Position numbers and translations under genes: made by a program. Shown here piece after piece: positions 50,924 to 60,257 of a stretch of 64,000 nt of DNA; the first letter of the stretch is position 1, and every line of letters begins with the position of its first letter. The stretch comes from Synergistetes bacterium HGW-Synergistetes-1 (GTDB taxonomy: Bacteria > Synergistota > Synergistia > Synergistales > Synergistaceae), in assembly GCA_002839185.1 (NCBI GenBank), contig PGXO01000001.1, positions 1 through 64,000 of the forward strand, in the 5' to 3' direction. Below the pieces are notes generated by a model that made no database searches, was not told the origin of the DNA, and saw only the letters and a list, made by a program, of their open reading frames with translations.

Positions 50924-52399
50924 TTGAAAAGAGAAGACCTTCTTAATCATATAAAAGCATTCCCGGATAAACCCGGAGTGTATATGATGCGTGATCCGGA
51001 CGGCAAAATAATTTACGTCGGCAAGGCGAAATCTCTCAAGAAGAGGGTATCTTCATATTTTCGCCATTCCAACTTCGCTTCGCCCAGGCTGAGGAAACTG
51101 GTAGATACGATATCAGATATTTCGACTATCAGGACAGAGACGGAGATAGAGGCCCTTATACTCGAAAACAGACTGATAAAATTATATCAGCCCTTCTTCA
51201 ATGTAGACCTCAAAATGAACGAACGGTACGCATATATAAAGGTCACATCAGAAAAATTTCCGCGTATTGTGGTAACCAGACAAAAGCAGGATGACTGTGC
51301 AGTTTATATAGGCCCGTTCGTAAGAGTCTCCGAAGTGAGGGAACTCCTTCGACTAATAGAGCGCTATCTACCTCTGCGTTACTGCAAGGGGGAAATAAAA
51401 GAGCCAAATAGAAAGGTCCGTCCATGCATGAGGCATTCCCTTGGACACTGCCTTGCGCCCTGTGCCGGGCTTTGCACTGAAAATGAGTACAGGGAAAGGG
51501 CAGCGGATGTAATAATGATGCTGCAGGGCAAAGGTCTTGAGCTAGTCGAAAAGCTTAGAAAAAAAATGGACAGGTCGGCACAGAACCTTGAATTTGAAGA
51601 GGCAGCGGCACTTCGGGACACCATAAGGGCTATCTGGAGGGTCAGCCGCCAGCGAAACAACATTCCGGAGATCGAGGCAGGCAGGGACAACTTCTGGGAG
51701 ACGCTGAACCGCCTCCAGGATATTTTAAAACTGCCCATGCTTCCATGGAGGATAGATGGTTTCGATATATCACACACTGCCGGCAAAGAGACAGTAGGTG
51801 TAGTTGTTGTCTTTGAACAGGGATACCCGAACACCTCCCTGTACAGAAGGTTCAACATAAAGACTGTCGAGGGCATAGATGACTTCAGGTCTATGAAAGA
51901 GACTCTGCTTAGAAGATACAAAAGGTGCATGGACGGACAGGAGCCGATGCCCCAGCTTATCCTGATCGACGGAGGTCCGGTACAGCTTGAATTTGCAATG
52001 GAGGCGTTGAAGGAACTTGAGATCATCGGCATACCGATAATTTCCCTGGCCAAGGAAAATGAGGAGATATACATACCGGATCAAAAGGAACCCATACGTC
52101 TCGATCACACAGATCCTGCACTGAGACTCCTGCAGCACGTAAGGGACGAATCTCATAGATATGCGATAACATCCCACAGGGCAGCCAGGGGCAAAAATTT
52201 CAGGAGAAGCAAACTCGAAGATATCCCCGGAGTAGGAAGAACCAAAGCTGCTCAGCTCATAACAAAATTTGGAAGCACAAGAGCTATAATGGATACCGCC
52301 GAGGAAGATCTGGCTTCATCTCCGGGAATAGGCAGGACACTGGCTAAAAGGATACAGGAACATCTCAGGCAGGCAGATGAAGGGAGTCCGGAAAATTGA
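50924..52399 (+). CDS. uvrC: Excinuclease ABC subunit C, shortened form
   Basis: UvrC makes both incisions in nucleotide excision repair. GIY-YIG domain at about 10-95 (PGVYMMRDPDGKIIYVGKAK), UVR motif at about 210-245, RNase H-like nuclease from about 277 (GFDISHTAGKETVGVVVVF, LILIDGGPVQLEFA) and two helix-hairpin-helices near the end (IPGVGRTKAAQL, SPGIGRTLAKRI). At 491 residues it is about 100 shorter than common UvrC; the spacer between UVR motif and RNase H domain is what is missing. TTG 50924 has GGAAAGGA 8-9 nt upstream; ATG 50885 is the alternative. Confidence 0.93.
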   Translation: MKREDLLNHIKAFPDKPGVYMMRDPDGKIIYVGKAKSLKKRVSSYFRHSNFASPRLRKLVDTISDISTIRTETEIEALILENRLIKLYQPFFNVDLKMNERYAYIKVTSEKFPRIVVTRQKQDDCAVYIGPFVRVSEVRELLRLIERYLPLRYCKGEIKEPNRKVRPCMRHSLGHCLAPCAGLCTENEYRERAADVIMMLQGKGLELVEKLRKKMDRSAQNLEFEEAAALRDTIRAIWRVSRQRNNIPEIEAGRDNFWETLNRLQDILKLPMLPWRIDGFDISHTAGKETVGVVVVFEQGYPNTSLYRRFNIKTVEGIDDFRSMKETLLRRYKRCMDGQEPMPQLILIDGGPVQLEFAMEALKELEIIGIPIISLAKENEEIYIPDQKEPIRLDHTDPALRLLQHVRDESHRYAITSHRAARGKNFRRSKLEDIPGVGRTKAAQLITKFGSTRAIMDTAEEDLASSPGIGRTLAKRIQEHLRQADEGSPEN

Positions 52400-53502
52400 C
52401 CTCTCATGATCAGAAGATGCAGGATGAACACTATATGAGGATGGCACTATCCTTAGCTTTGAACGGAACAGGTTCTGTCAGCCCCAACCCGCGGGTCGGT
52501 TGCGTTATTGTGCGTGATTCAGAAATAATCGGTACAGGTTGGCATAAGTGCTGCGGAGAACCTCACGCGGAGGTAGAAGCGGTCAGGAATGCAGGCGGGA
52601 ATGTAAAAGGTTCCACCGTATACGTAAACCTTGAACCATGCTGTCATCAGGGAAGGACGCCTCCGTGTGCGCCAATGCTGATCGAAAAAGAAGTTTCGCG
52701 TGTCGTGATCGGAATGACAGACCCTAACCCTATAGTGGACTGCCGTGGAGAAAACATGCTCAGGGATGCCGGGGTAGAGGTAACAAGCGGAGTTCTTGAA
52801 AAAGAGTCAAAATGGATGAACAGGGGATTCATAAGAAGGATGAGGAACGGACGTCCATGGATCACCATAAAAATTGCAGCCTCAATAGACGGGAACATTG
52901 CGCTGAAGGACGGATCAAGCAAATGGATCACGAGTGAAAGCTCAAGACAGAAAGTCCACATGATCAGGGCTGAAAACGACGCACTGCTTAGCGGAGCAGG
53001 AACTGTCCTTGCAGACGACCCGACTTTTACTGTCAGAGAAGCTGACGGAAGGACGCCTAAAAGGGTGGTCCTTGACAGAAGGCTGAGTACCCCTCTGTCA
53101 GCAGCTCTTTTTAAAGAGAAGGATCTTATCTTCTTCACCGCCAGTGATGCGTCAACTGAAAAAATCGCCGGGATCAGAGAACTTGGTGCTGAGGTCTACA
53201 CTATTGATGCGCATGAATGCAGTGAGTTGGAATTTGTTATGGCTAAATTGTGTGAAATAGGTGTAAACTATCTGATGATCGAATGCGGAGCTAAACTGAC
53301 AAGCTCACTGCTCAGATCCGGTATGGCTGATGAGATATCACTGTTTTTGGCACCAAAGATCCTGGGCAGCGGCATACACTTTACCGAATACCTGGAACTT
53401 GGCGCGCTGAATGATGCAATTATAATTAAAGATATCAAAACCTCCGCCTGCGGGGATGACATATGGATCAGGGGGGTGTTTTCATGTTCACCGGACTTAT
53501 AG
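52396..53502 (+). CDS. ribD: Bifunctional pyrimidine deaminase/reductase RibD
   Basis: RibD (368 residues) performs the second and third steps of riboflavin synthesis. The N-terminal deaminase has HAEVEAV and the zinc ligands in PCCHQGRTPPCAP. The C-terminal reductase starts near residue 150 (PWITIKIAASIDGNIA) with AGAGTVLADDPTFTVR-like and IECGAKLTSSLL segments. TTG 52396 overlaps the uvrC stop. No FMN riboswitch lies between uvrC and ribD, so the rib genes seem to be read from upstream transcription. Confidence 0.95.
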   Translation: MTSHDQKMQDEHYMRMALSLALNGTGSVSPNPRVGCVIVRDSEIIGTGWHKCCGEPHAEVEAVRNAGGNVKGSTVYVNLEPCCHQGRTPPCAPMLIEKEVSRVVIGMTDPNPIVDCRGENMLRDAGVEVTSGVLEKESKWMNRGFIRRMRNGRPWITIKIAASIDGNIALKDGSSKWITSESSRQKVHMIRAENDALLSGAGTVLADDPTFTVREADGRTPKRVVLDRRLSTPLSAALFKEKDLIFFTASDASTEKIAGIRELGAEVYTIDAHECSELEFVMAKLCEIGVNYLMIECGAKLTSSLLRSGMADEISLFLAPKILGSGIHFTEYLELGALNDAIIIKDIKTSACGDDIWIRGVFSCSPDL

Positions 53503-54149
53503 AGACTATAGGCAAAGTTTCCGCAATACATCCCAGGGGCGATGTCTGGCAGCTCGATATTGAAGCGCCAAAGATAGCCGGAGAGCTGCGTATCGGCGAT
53601 TCTGTATCGATCTCAGGTGCGTGCAGCACAGTAGTTAGGTCCGACAACAGATCCTTCAGCATAGAGATAATGGAAGAGACAAGAAATAAAACAAAACTCG
53701 GTGACTTAAAAAACGGCTCACGGGTAAACCTTGAAAGGGCTATGAGACTGGATTCAAGACTTGACGGTCACATCGTTTCCGGTCATATTGACGGGCTTGC
53801 CAAGGTCGATAAAATAGAAACATATTCCGAGACAATGAAATATTTTTTCAATGCAGGTCCTGATATCCTATCCGGGATCGTTCACAAAGGCTCAGTCGCA
53901 ATAGACGGAATAAGCCTCACTGTAATAGATGTCACCACGGATACCTTTTCAGTCGGCATCATTCCGACAACTATCTCGGAAACTACACTTTCAGAACTCA
54001 GAGAGGGCGATGCCGTAAATATCGAAACAGATATCCTTGGTAAATATATAACAAAATTTTTGAATACTCGTTTTTCCGATGCCGATAATGGCGGAGAGAT
54101 GAAAAGTTCTCTTACTTGGGATAAACTTGTAAAATATGGTTGGGTCTAG
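53484..54149 (+). CDS. ribE: Riboflavin synthase alpha chain
   Basis: RibE (221 residues) joins two lumazines to give riboflavin. It consists of two lumazine-binding repeats: the first starts MFTGLIETIGKV, the second near residue 95 (SRLDGHIVSGHIDGLAKV, with GSVAIDGISLTV). It overlaps ribD by 19 nt. GGGGGG upstream supports ATG 53484. Confidence 0.95.
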   Translation: MFTGLIETIGKVSAIHPRGDVWQLDIEAPKIAGELRIGDSVSISGACSTVVRSDNRSFSIEIMEETRNKTKLGDLKNGSRVNLERAMRLDSRLDGHIVSGHIDGLAKVDKIETYSETMKYFFNAGPDILSGIVHKGSVAIDGISLTVIDVTTDTFSVGIIPTTISETTLSELREGDAVNIETDILGKYITKFLNTRFSDADNGGEMKSSLTWDKLVKYGWV

Positions 54150-54164
54150 GGGGATCAGCAGAGA

Positions 54165-55409
54165 ATGTTCAACACTATAGAAGAAGCAATAAATGATATA
54201 AAGCAGGGAAAAATGATAATCGTCGTAGACGACGAAAACAGGGAAAATGAGGGTGACCTTGTAATGGCGGCAGACTGCTGCAGGACCGAGGACATCAATT
54301 TTATGATAAAAAATGCCAGAGGGCTTGTCTGTGTGCCTATAGGAGCCGAACAGGCAAAAAAACTCCAGCTCAATCCGATGGTTGAACACAACACCGATTC
54401 ACACGGAACAGCATTCACAGTCTCAGTAGACCACGTAAAAGATACAACGACAGGAATATCAGCCGCGGAAAGAGCAATAACAGCCAAAGCGTTAGCAAAC
54501 CCGCTTTCAAGGTCTGATGATTTTCACAGACCTGGACATATTTTTCCATTGGTGGCACGTCATGGAGGAGTACTTAAAAGAGCAGGGCACACTGAGGCGG
54601 CGGTAGACCTCTCACGTATGGCTGGATTCAACGAAGGCGGAGTGATATGTGAGATCATGAACGAGGACGGAAGCATGGCAAGGCTGCCGCAGCTTCTTGA
54701 GTTTGCGAAAAATCATGAAATGAAGATCATTACAGTTGAAAATCTTATCCGTTACCGTGTAATAAGGGAAAAATTCGTTCGCAGGGAAGCCACAGTCCAC
54801 ATGCCGACAGCCTGGGGAGATTTTGTATGTCATGCATACACCAGCCCTTACGGTGACAACCCGGGTGCACTGCATCTTGCCCTTGTCAAAGGGGAGATAG
54901 ACGGAGTGGATGACGTGCTGGTGCGTGTACATTCAGAGTGTTTCACGGGAGACCTTCTCGGTTCCCTGAGATGCGACTGCGGACCACAGCTCCACAAAGC
55001 AATGATGATGATAGAAAAAGCCGGAAGCGGAGTCCTTCTCTACATGAGACAGGAGGGACGTGGCATCGGACTTCTTGCCAAACTAAAAGCCTATGAGCTT
55101 CAGGAAAAGGGCATGGACACTGTCGAGGCTAACGTTGCCCTTGGCTACGCTCCTGATTCCAGGGATTACGGAGTTGGTGCCCAGATACTGGCAGATCTCG
55201 GACTTAGAAAGATCAGGCTCATGACCAACAATCCTGTTAAGATAACAGGACTTAAAGGATATGGGCTTGAAATAACGGAAAGGGTACCGATCGAGGTCGA
55301 TTCAAACCCGTTCAACGAAAAATATCTCAATACAAAGGTCCGCAAAATGGGACACGTACTTAGCAACTCTATGTGCAAAGAGATGGAAAAAGAAGAAACA
55401 AAACTATAA
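54165..55409 (+). CDS. ribBA: Bifunctional RibBA (DHBP synthase / GTP cyclohydrolase II)
   Basis: RibBA (414 residues) makes both precursors of lumazine. The N-terminal DHBP synthase (about 1-200) has [16 protein letters not shown] and [13 protein letters not shown]. The C-terminal GTP cyclohydrolase II has [18 protein letters not shown] (three zinc Cys) and [10 protein letters not shown]. Both catalytic halves appear intact. It starts 15 nt after ribE. Confidence 0.96.
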   Translation: MFNTIEEAINDIKQGKMIIVVDDENRENEGDLVMAADCCRTEDINFMIKNARGLVCVPIGAEQAKKLQLNPMVEHNTDSHGTAFTVSVDHVKDTTTGISAAERAITAKALANPLSRSDDFHRPGHIFPLVARHGGVLKRAGHTEAAVDLSRMAGFNEGGVICEIMNEDGSMARLPQLLEFAKNHEMKIITVENLIRYRVIREKFVRREATVHMPTAWGDFVCHAYTSPYGDNPGALHLALVKGEIDGVDDVLVRVHSECFTGDLLGSLRCDCGPQLHKAMMMIEKAGSGVLLYMRQEGRGIGLLAKLKAYELQEKGMDTVEANVALGYAPDSRDYGVGAQILADLGLRKIRLMTNNPVKITGLKGYGLEITERVPIEVDSNPFNEKYLNTKVRKMGHVLSNSMCKEMEKEETKL

Positions 55410-55446
55410 TATCGATTCATTAAAACTTTTGAAGGGGAGAATTCAA

Positions 55447-55932
55447 ATGAAAATAGTCCAGGGAAATATGATCGGGAGCGGTCTTCGTTTCGCAATTATA
55501 GCGTCCAGATTCAACGAGCTTATTACCTCAAAACTTATAGAAGGCGCAAAAGACGCGCTTTCACGTCATGATGTACGCCACCAGGACATAGATGTCTACT
55601 GGACACCGGGAGCTTGGGAACAGCCTGTAGTGGCAAAAGAGATCGCAATGAGCGGCAAATATGACGCCATCATAACTTTGGGCGCTGTCATCCGCGGCGA
55701 CACCACACATCACGAATACGTAGCAGGTGAGGCTGCGAAGGGACTGGCCCATGTAGGACTTGAGCATCGCATCCCTGTAGCGTTTGGGATAATCACATGT
55801 GATAACCTCGAACAGGCTCTTGCCCGCTCAGGCAGCAAAGCCGGAAACAAGGGCGCTGACGCTGCACTTGCAGCGCTTGAGACAGCCAATCTTCTCAGGG
55901 AAGTGCGTAAGGACAGAGGAGCTGATGCATAA
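55447..55932 (+). CDS. ribH: 6,7-dimethyl-8-ribityllumazine synthase
   Basis: RibH (161 residues) condenses ribitylaminouracil with DHBP. Motifs: ASRFNELITSKLIEGA, TPGAWEQPVVA, GAVIRGDTTHHEYVAGEAAKG (catalytic His) and PVAFGIITCDNLEQALARSG. AGGGGAGA selects ATG 55447 over ATG 55429. Its stop overlaps serS (TAATG). Confidence 0.96.
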   Translation: MKIVQGNMIGSGLRFAIIASRFNELITSKLIEGAKDALSRHDVRHQDIDVYWTPGAWEQPVVAKEIAMSGKYDAIITLGAVIRGDTTHHEYVAGEAAKGLAHVGLEHRIPVAFGIITCDNLEQALARSGSKAGNKGADAALAALETANLLREVRKDRGADA

Positions 55933-57203
55933 TGCTTGATATCAAATGGGTGAGGGAGAACACAGAAGAATTTGCCGCGATGCTGGCAAACAGGAATTAC
56001 TCCTTCCCACTTGAACGCTTTATAGAGCTTGACTCCATGCGCAGAGAGACCCTTCTTGAAGCTGAGGCCCTTAAAGAAAAGCGAAACGCAGGGGCAAAAG
56101 AAGTCGGCATGAAGAAGAAAGCCGGGAAAAACGCCGACGAACTGATGGAAGAGATGCGCCTTATCGGTGAAAAGGTCAAAGAACTAGACGAAAAGGTTGG
56201 AATCATCGAAGCTGAACTTGACGACCTTGCGATGAGGATACCCAACAAACCTCATGATTCTGTTCCTATAGGAGCGGATGAAAACGACAACGTTGAAATA
56301 AGGAAGCACGGCAAACCCCGTGAATTCACTTTTGAACCAAAAGCCCACTGGGATCTGGGTGAGCCTCTTGGAATAATGGACTTTGAAAAGGGAGTCCAGC
56401 TTGCTGAAAGCCGTTTTACAGTCCTCAAAGGTCCAGGTGCAAGACTCGAAAGAGCTCTTATGAACTTCATGCTTGATCTTCATACGACCCAGCATGGATT
56501 TACTGAGATCGCACCTCCGATACTGGTAAACACAGGTACGATGAGCGGAACAGGACAGCTTCCCAAGTTTGCCGAGGACCTTTATAAATGTGCCAATGAC
56601 GACCTCTGGCTGATCCCCACAGCTGAAGTGCCTCTGACAAATCTGCATGCCGGCGAAATTATGAACGAGTCCGACCTGCCTAAATATTACTGTGCTTTTA
56701 CACCATGCTTCAGGCGCGAGGCAGGCAGCTACGGCCGCGATATGAGGGGCATGCTTAGGCAGCATCAGTTTGACAAGGTCGAAATGGTAAAGCTGAGCAC
56801 TCCTGAAAAAAGCTATGATGAGCTTGAGCACATGACGAACTGCGCAGAAAAAGTCCTTCAGCTTCTGGGTATTCCGTATAGGGTCATTTGCCTCTGCACA
56901 GGTGATATGGGTTTTGGTGCGGCGAAAACGTATGATATCGAAGTATGGCTCCCAAGTCAGAACTGCTACCGCGAAATCAGCTCCTGCAGCAACTGTGAAG
57001 ATTTCCAGGCAAGAAGGATGGGTACCAAGTACCGTCCAGCAACCGGGACCAAGCCGCGATTTGTACACACACTTAACGGATCCGGAATCGCAATAGGCAG
57101 ATGCCTCATCGCTCTGATGGAAAATTATCAGAACGCGGACGGTAGCATAACCGTTCCGGAAGTACTCCGCCCTTACGCCGGAGGCATGGAACTTGTAAAA
57201 TAA
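55932..57203 (+). CDS. serS: Seryl-tRNA synthetase
   Basis: SerRS (423 residues). N-terminal long coiled coil (about 25-105), then the class II core with LIPTAEVPLTNLHAGEI, CFRREAGSYGRDMRGMLRQH (motif 2) and the C-terminal motif 3 LNGSGIAIGRCLIALMENYQ. SerRS also charges tRNA-Sec with serine, the first step of selenocysteine formation, relevant to the tRNA-Sec at 36468. Coupled to ribH by TAATG. Confidence 0.97.
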   Translation: MLDIKWVRENTEEFAAMLANRNYSFPLERFIELDSMRRETLLEAEALKEKRNAGAKEVGMKKKAGKNADELMEEMRLIGEKVKELDEKVGIIEAELDDLAMRIPNKPHDSVPIGADENDNVEIRKHGKPREFTFEPKAHWDLGEPLGIMDFEKGVQLAESRFTVLKGPGARLERALMNFMLDLHTTQHGFTEIAPPILVNTGTMSGTGQLPKFAEDLYKCANDDLWLIPTAEVPLTNLHAGEIMNESDLPKYYCAFTPCFRREAGSYGRDMRGMLRQHQFDKVEMVKLSTPEKSYDELEHMTNCAEKVLQLLGIPYRVICLCTGDMGFGAAKTYDIEVWLPSQNCYREISSCSNCEDFQARRMGTKYRPATGTKPRFVHTLNGSGIAIGRCLIALMENYQNADGSITVPEVLRPYAGGMELVK

Positions 57204-57232
57204 GCATCAATTGCGTTTTGATGGACCAATCT

Positions 57233-57265
57233 AGTCAGGGGAGGGCATTACCCCTGACTTTTATT
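57233..57265 (+). terminator. Terminator after serS
   Basis: AGTCAGGGG (57233-57241) and CCCCTGACT (57251-57259) form a 9-bp stem with a 9-nt loop, followed by TTTATT. Confidence 0.88.
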
Positions 57266-57357
57266 CTGTCTCCCTTTTTTAATAAAGGCAAACATGGTAG
57301 GATAGACAGTGGAAAGAGACTCACTCTGCCTATATTCAAATGGAGGAACGACCATTA

Positions 57358-59112
57358 ATGTCTGACAGCAATTACACCATGACGTTTTTTTTGGTTCTCT
57401 TTGTCGCCGTTATCTGTATTTTTATACAGAAATTCTTTAAAAAATATCTTGAGAGCGATCAGTACTATTATCTCAAGGATATTACACTGGTCGCTGCCTG
57501 GGCCCTCTGTGGCATCTGGGCGCCTGACAGGCCTCTCAAGATAACGATAGCCGCCGGTGTCGCAGCTGCATGTGTAGGATTCTGCCAAAAGGTGACCAGA
57601 GGCAAAAACCTCAGGTTTCTCTATTTCATAGTAGGTCTTGGCTTTTCACTTTTTGGACCAAGAATAGCTTTCATTGAGTTTGCCCAGGGGGAGTACTACT
57701 ACCTTTCATACTTTGCATCGATCGCAATCAGCACCCTCTGGATAGGAATATTCCCTATCTTCTTTCAGGAGATCGATGAGATACCCGGTATGTGCGGACT
57801 GCTTCTCTCCGTCAGCTGGACACTTGTCTCCATAGTCATAATGCTCTCATCTCAAAACTTACAGGAAGCTGTCCAGCTGTGCATCATAGGCATGGTGCTG
57901 ATACTCGTCTTCTGGAGCAGGCACATACACGCATACAGAAGGCTGACAGAACCTCTTACCGCCCTTTGGGGAACACTTTTTGCAGGGCTTTCTATCTTTG
58001 GAGTAAGCAAAGGTGTCGCATTTTATACTCTTGCTGTACTGCCGCTGGGGCTCTTCATGCTTCCTCTGGTCGAGACATCCATAAGCGTAGTAAGTGCAGC
58101 CTTCTCGACTAAACCTACAGGCAACCTGATCCTATACAGGAAGCTTCTGAGTAAAGGAATGGACCACGCTACATCAGTCCATACAGTAGTAATGATCTGC
58201 GCCCTTATCGGCTGCATTGCCGCTTTTATACAAACAGGAGCCACCAGCTTCCTGGTCCTAATGGCGGCAGCTGTTGCTCTCTTCACTGTCACCTGGATCT
58301 TTTTCAAATATGCCGCACGGTCAGACAACAGTCAGTCCAGAAAGCCGGGACTGTGGGGGATCAGCGTCGACAACATCTCTCTAAATTACGCCCTTACTCA
58401 GGTACAGCACTGGATAAACAAGGGAACTGACCATTCCATGATCGTAACCCCCGACGCGCTGGCTGCATTGAGAAGCAGAACTGACGCAAGGTACAGAAGA
58501 ATAGTAAGAAACGCGGCACTAGTCCTGCCTGACGGAGCCGGATTAATCGCAGCCCTCAAAATCCTCCATACGCCTATCCAGGAAAGGATTCCGGGAGTTG
58601 AATTTACAGAACATATATGCAAGAGGGCATCTTATGAAGGATGGGGAATATGGCTACTTGGAGGCGCTCCCGAAATTGCTGAGACCGCGGCTCAAAAACT
58701 AATTGAAAAATATCCGGGCCTCATTATATCCGGCACAAGGAACGGATACTTCAAAGACGAAGAGACAGATGGAATTTGCAAAAATATCCGGGAAAGCGGT
58801 GCCAGGATCCTTTTCGTTGGTTTGGGTGTTCCCAAGCAAGAATACTGGCTTGAAGAAAACCTCGCAAAATCAGGTGCAACTGTTGGCATGGGAATAGGCG
58901 GAACTATGGACGTGATCTCAGGAAAATTAGTAAGAGCGCCAATAATATGGCAGAAACTCTGCCTTGAATGGCTCTACCGTACCATACAGGAACCCTGGAG
59001 GTGGCGGAGAATACTCAAGCTGCCGGTCTTTGCCTTTTATGTTATCTTGACCGCCCTCCATATCGACAATTTCAATCCTGACCAACCTAATGAAGATCCG
59101 GAAACAGTTTAA
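57358..59112 (+). CDS. WecG/TagA/CpsF glycosyltransferase fused to a degenerate MraY/WecA-like membrane domain
   Basis: A 584-residue two-part protein. Residues 1-330 hold about ten hydrophobic helices. Their order and loops resemble the WecA/MraY prenyl-phosphate sugar transferases: GLGFSLFGPRIAFI, then STLWIGIFPIFFQEIDEIPG, where active enzymes have LWIVGITNAxNLIDGxDG, and finally NLILYRKLLSKGMDHATSV where they have a His-rich RxHLHHRLLxxG loop. The catalytic Asn/Asp and His residues are gone. Residues 331-584 are a GT26 (WecG/TagA) domain: GISVDNISL, TPDALAAL, LPDGAGLI, LLGGAPEIAETAAQKL, FVGLGVPKQEYW, GIGGTMDVISGKLVRAP. It probably adds a sugar to a lipid-linked glycan. ATG 57358 follows GGAGG by 10 nt. 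Confidence 0.88.
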   Translation: MSDSNYTMTFFLVLFVAVICIFIQKFFKKYLESDQYYYLKDITLVAAWALCGIWAPDRPLKITIAAGVAAACVGFCQKVTRGKNLRFLYFIVGLGFSLFGPRIAFIEFAQGEYYYLSYFASIAISTLWIGIFPIFFQEIDEIPGMCGLLLSVSWTLVSIVIMLSSQNLQEAVQLCIIGMVLILVFWSRHIHAYRRLTEPLTALWGTLFAGLSIFGVSKGVAFYTLAVLPLGLFMLPLVETSISVVSAAFSTKPTGNLILYRKLLSKGMDHATSVHTVVMICALIGCIAAFIQTGATSFLVLMAAAVALFTVTWIFFKYAARSDNSQSRKPGLWGISVDNISLNYALTQVQHWINKGTDHSMIVTPDALAALRSRTDARYRRIVRNAALVLPDGAGLIAALKILHTPIQERIPGVEFTEHICKRASYEGWGIWLLGGAPEIAETAAQKLIEKYPGLIISGTRNGYFKDEETDGICKNIRESGARILFVGLGVPKQEYWLEENLAKSGATVGMGIGGTMDVISGKLVRAPIIWQKLCLEWLYRTIQEPWRWRRILKLPVFAFYVILTALHIDNFNPDQPNEDPETV

Positions 59113-59252
59113 TGGCTCATTGAGCAAATTATACTTTTAATGAATATTTCTTTGCTTTCATACGCATTTTCATGTGGCGCTTATAATAATATCGTTGTAT
59201 ACTTTATGTTTAATCAAACAAATAACGTCTTTATCGAAAGGAAGATATTTTT

Positions 59253-59564
59253 ATGAAAATGGACAAGCTCTTGAAGCAGGCACAGCGTATGCAGGCAGAA
59301 ATGGCGTTGGCCCAGGAACAGCTTGCCGGCACTGTGGTCGAGGGAGTTTCAGGAGGCGGCATGGTCAAGGCAAAGGTGAACGGACACGGAGACGTTCTCT
59401 CTGTCTCTATCTCCCCTGAGGTCGTTGATCCAAAGGATGTTGAAATGCTGGAAGACCTGATAATCTCCGCCATAAAGGAAGCGCTCAAACAGAGCAAAGA
59501 AATGGCGAACAGCAAAATGAATTCTATTACCGGGGGAATGGGCGGATTTCCCGGTCTGATGTAA
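59253..59564 (+). CDS. ybaB: YbaB/EbfC nucleoid-associated protein
   Basis: A 103-residue YbaB-family DNA-binding protein. MDKLLKQAQRMQAEMALAQEQL is the coiled helix, followed by VSGGGMVKAKVNGHGDVLSVSI. It is next to recR, the standard arrangement. AAAGGAAG upstream supports ATG 59253. A TATAAT at 59182-59187 in the 140-nt gap could be part of its promoter, though no good -35 is placed. Confidence 0.93.
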   Translation: MKMDKLLKQAQRMQAEMALAQEQLAGTVVEGVSGGGMVKAKVNGHGDVLSVSISPEVVDPKDVEMLEDLIISAIKEALKQSKEMANSKMNSITGGMGGFPGLM

Positions 59565-59571
59565 TTAGAGC

Positions 59572-60186
59572 ATGTCAGCCACTTCACTGCCCGGCTCAGT
59601 ATATAAACTTATAAAACTTTGGAGTAAGTTACCTGGCGTAGGTGAAAAAACTGCCCGGCGTATGGTGTTTTTTATCTTAAAACAGGATAGCAGCTGGGTA
59701 ACTGAGTTTATCGGCACCATAAAACAGGTCAAAGATGAAACTCACCACTGCAGCGAATGCGGCAATATAACAGATATTGAGCCATGTTCCATCTGCAGGG
59801 ACAAAATGAGGAACCGTAAAATAATGTGTGTAGTAGAAAGCGACGAAGACTGTATTTCAATAGAACAGGCAGGTATATTCAACGGACTGTATCATGTTCT
59901 TGGAGGTCAGGTTTCGCCCCTTGATGAGCAGGACATACCGGAAGAAAGCATCACAAAGTTACGGGAAAGGGTATGTGACCTTAAAATTGAGGAAATCGTA
60001 CTTGCAACTGCTCCAAGGATAGAGGGAGATCTTACCGCTTTTGCAATACAGGAAGCGCTGGAAGGAATACCCGTTATGATATCAAGGCTTTCATACGGCC
60101 TGCCCGTAGGAGGAAGCATAGGCTATGCAGACAGAGTCACACTGCATATGGCTATGGAATCAAGAAAGGAGATGCCTGGAAAATAG
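59572..60186 (+). CDS. recR: Recombination protein RecR
   Basis: RecR (204 residues), with RecO and RecF, loads RecA at gaps. N-terminal helix-hairpin-helix (LWSKLPGVGEKTARRM), C4 zinc finger (CSECGNITDIEPCSIC), Toprim domain (CVVESDEDCISIEQAG, then YHVLGGQVSPLD) and a Walker B-like C-terminus (SRLSYGLPVGGSIGYADRVT). Full length. It starts 7 nt after ybaB. Confidence 0.97.
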   Translation: MSATSLPGSVYKLIKLWSKLPGVGEKTARRMVFFILKQDSSWVTEFIGTIKQVKDETHHCSECGNITDIEPCSICRDKMRNRKIMCVVESDEDCISIEQAGIFNGLYHVLGGQVSPLDEQDIPEESITKLRERVCDLKIEEIVLATAPRIEGDLTAFAIQEALEGIPVMISRLSYGLPVGGSIGYADRVTLHMAMESRKEMPGK

Positions 60187-60257
60187 AAACCAAAGAGAAC
60201 CACACAAACCAAGTAACCCAACAGAACCCAATAAATAATATGAAGGGAGAACACAAA

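Noticed and set aside
52300-52396. FMN riboswitch before ribD
   Set aside because: ribD overlaps the uvrC stop and the sequence there is coding; no FMN aptamer core is present.
56184-57068. 294-codon minus-strand open frame inside serS
   Set aside because: Antisense to conserved SerRS motifs; no start signal or family resemblance.
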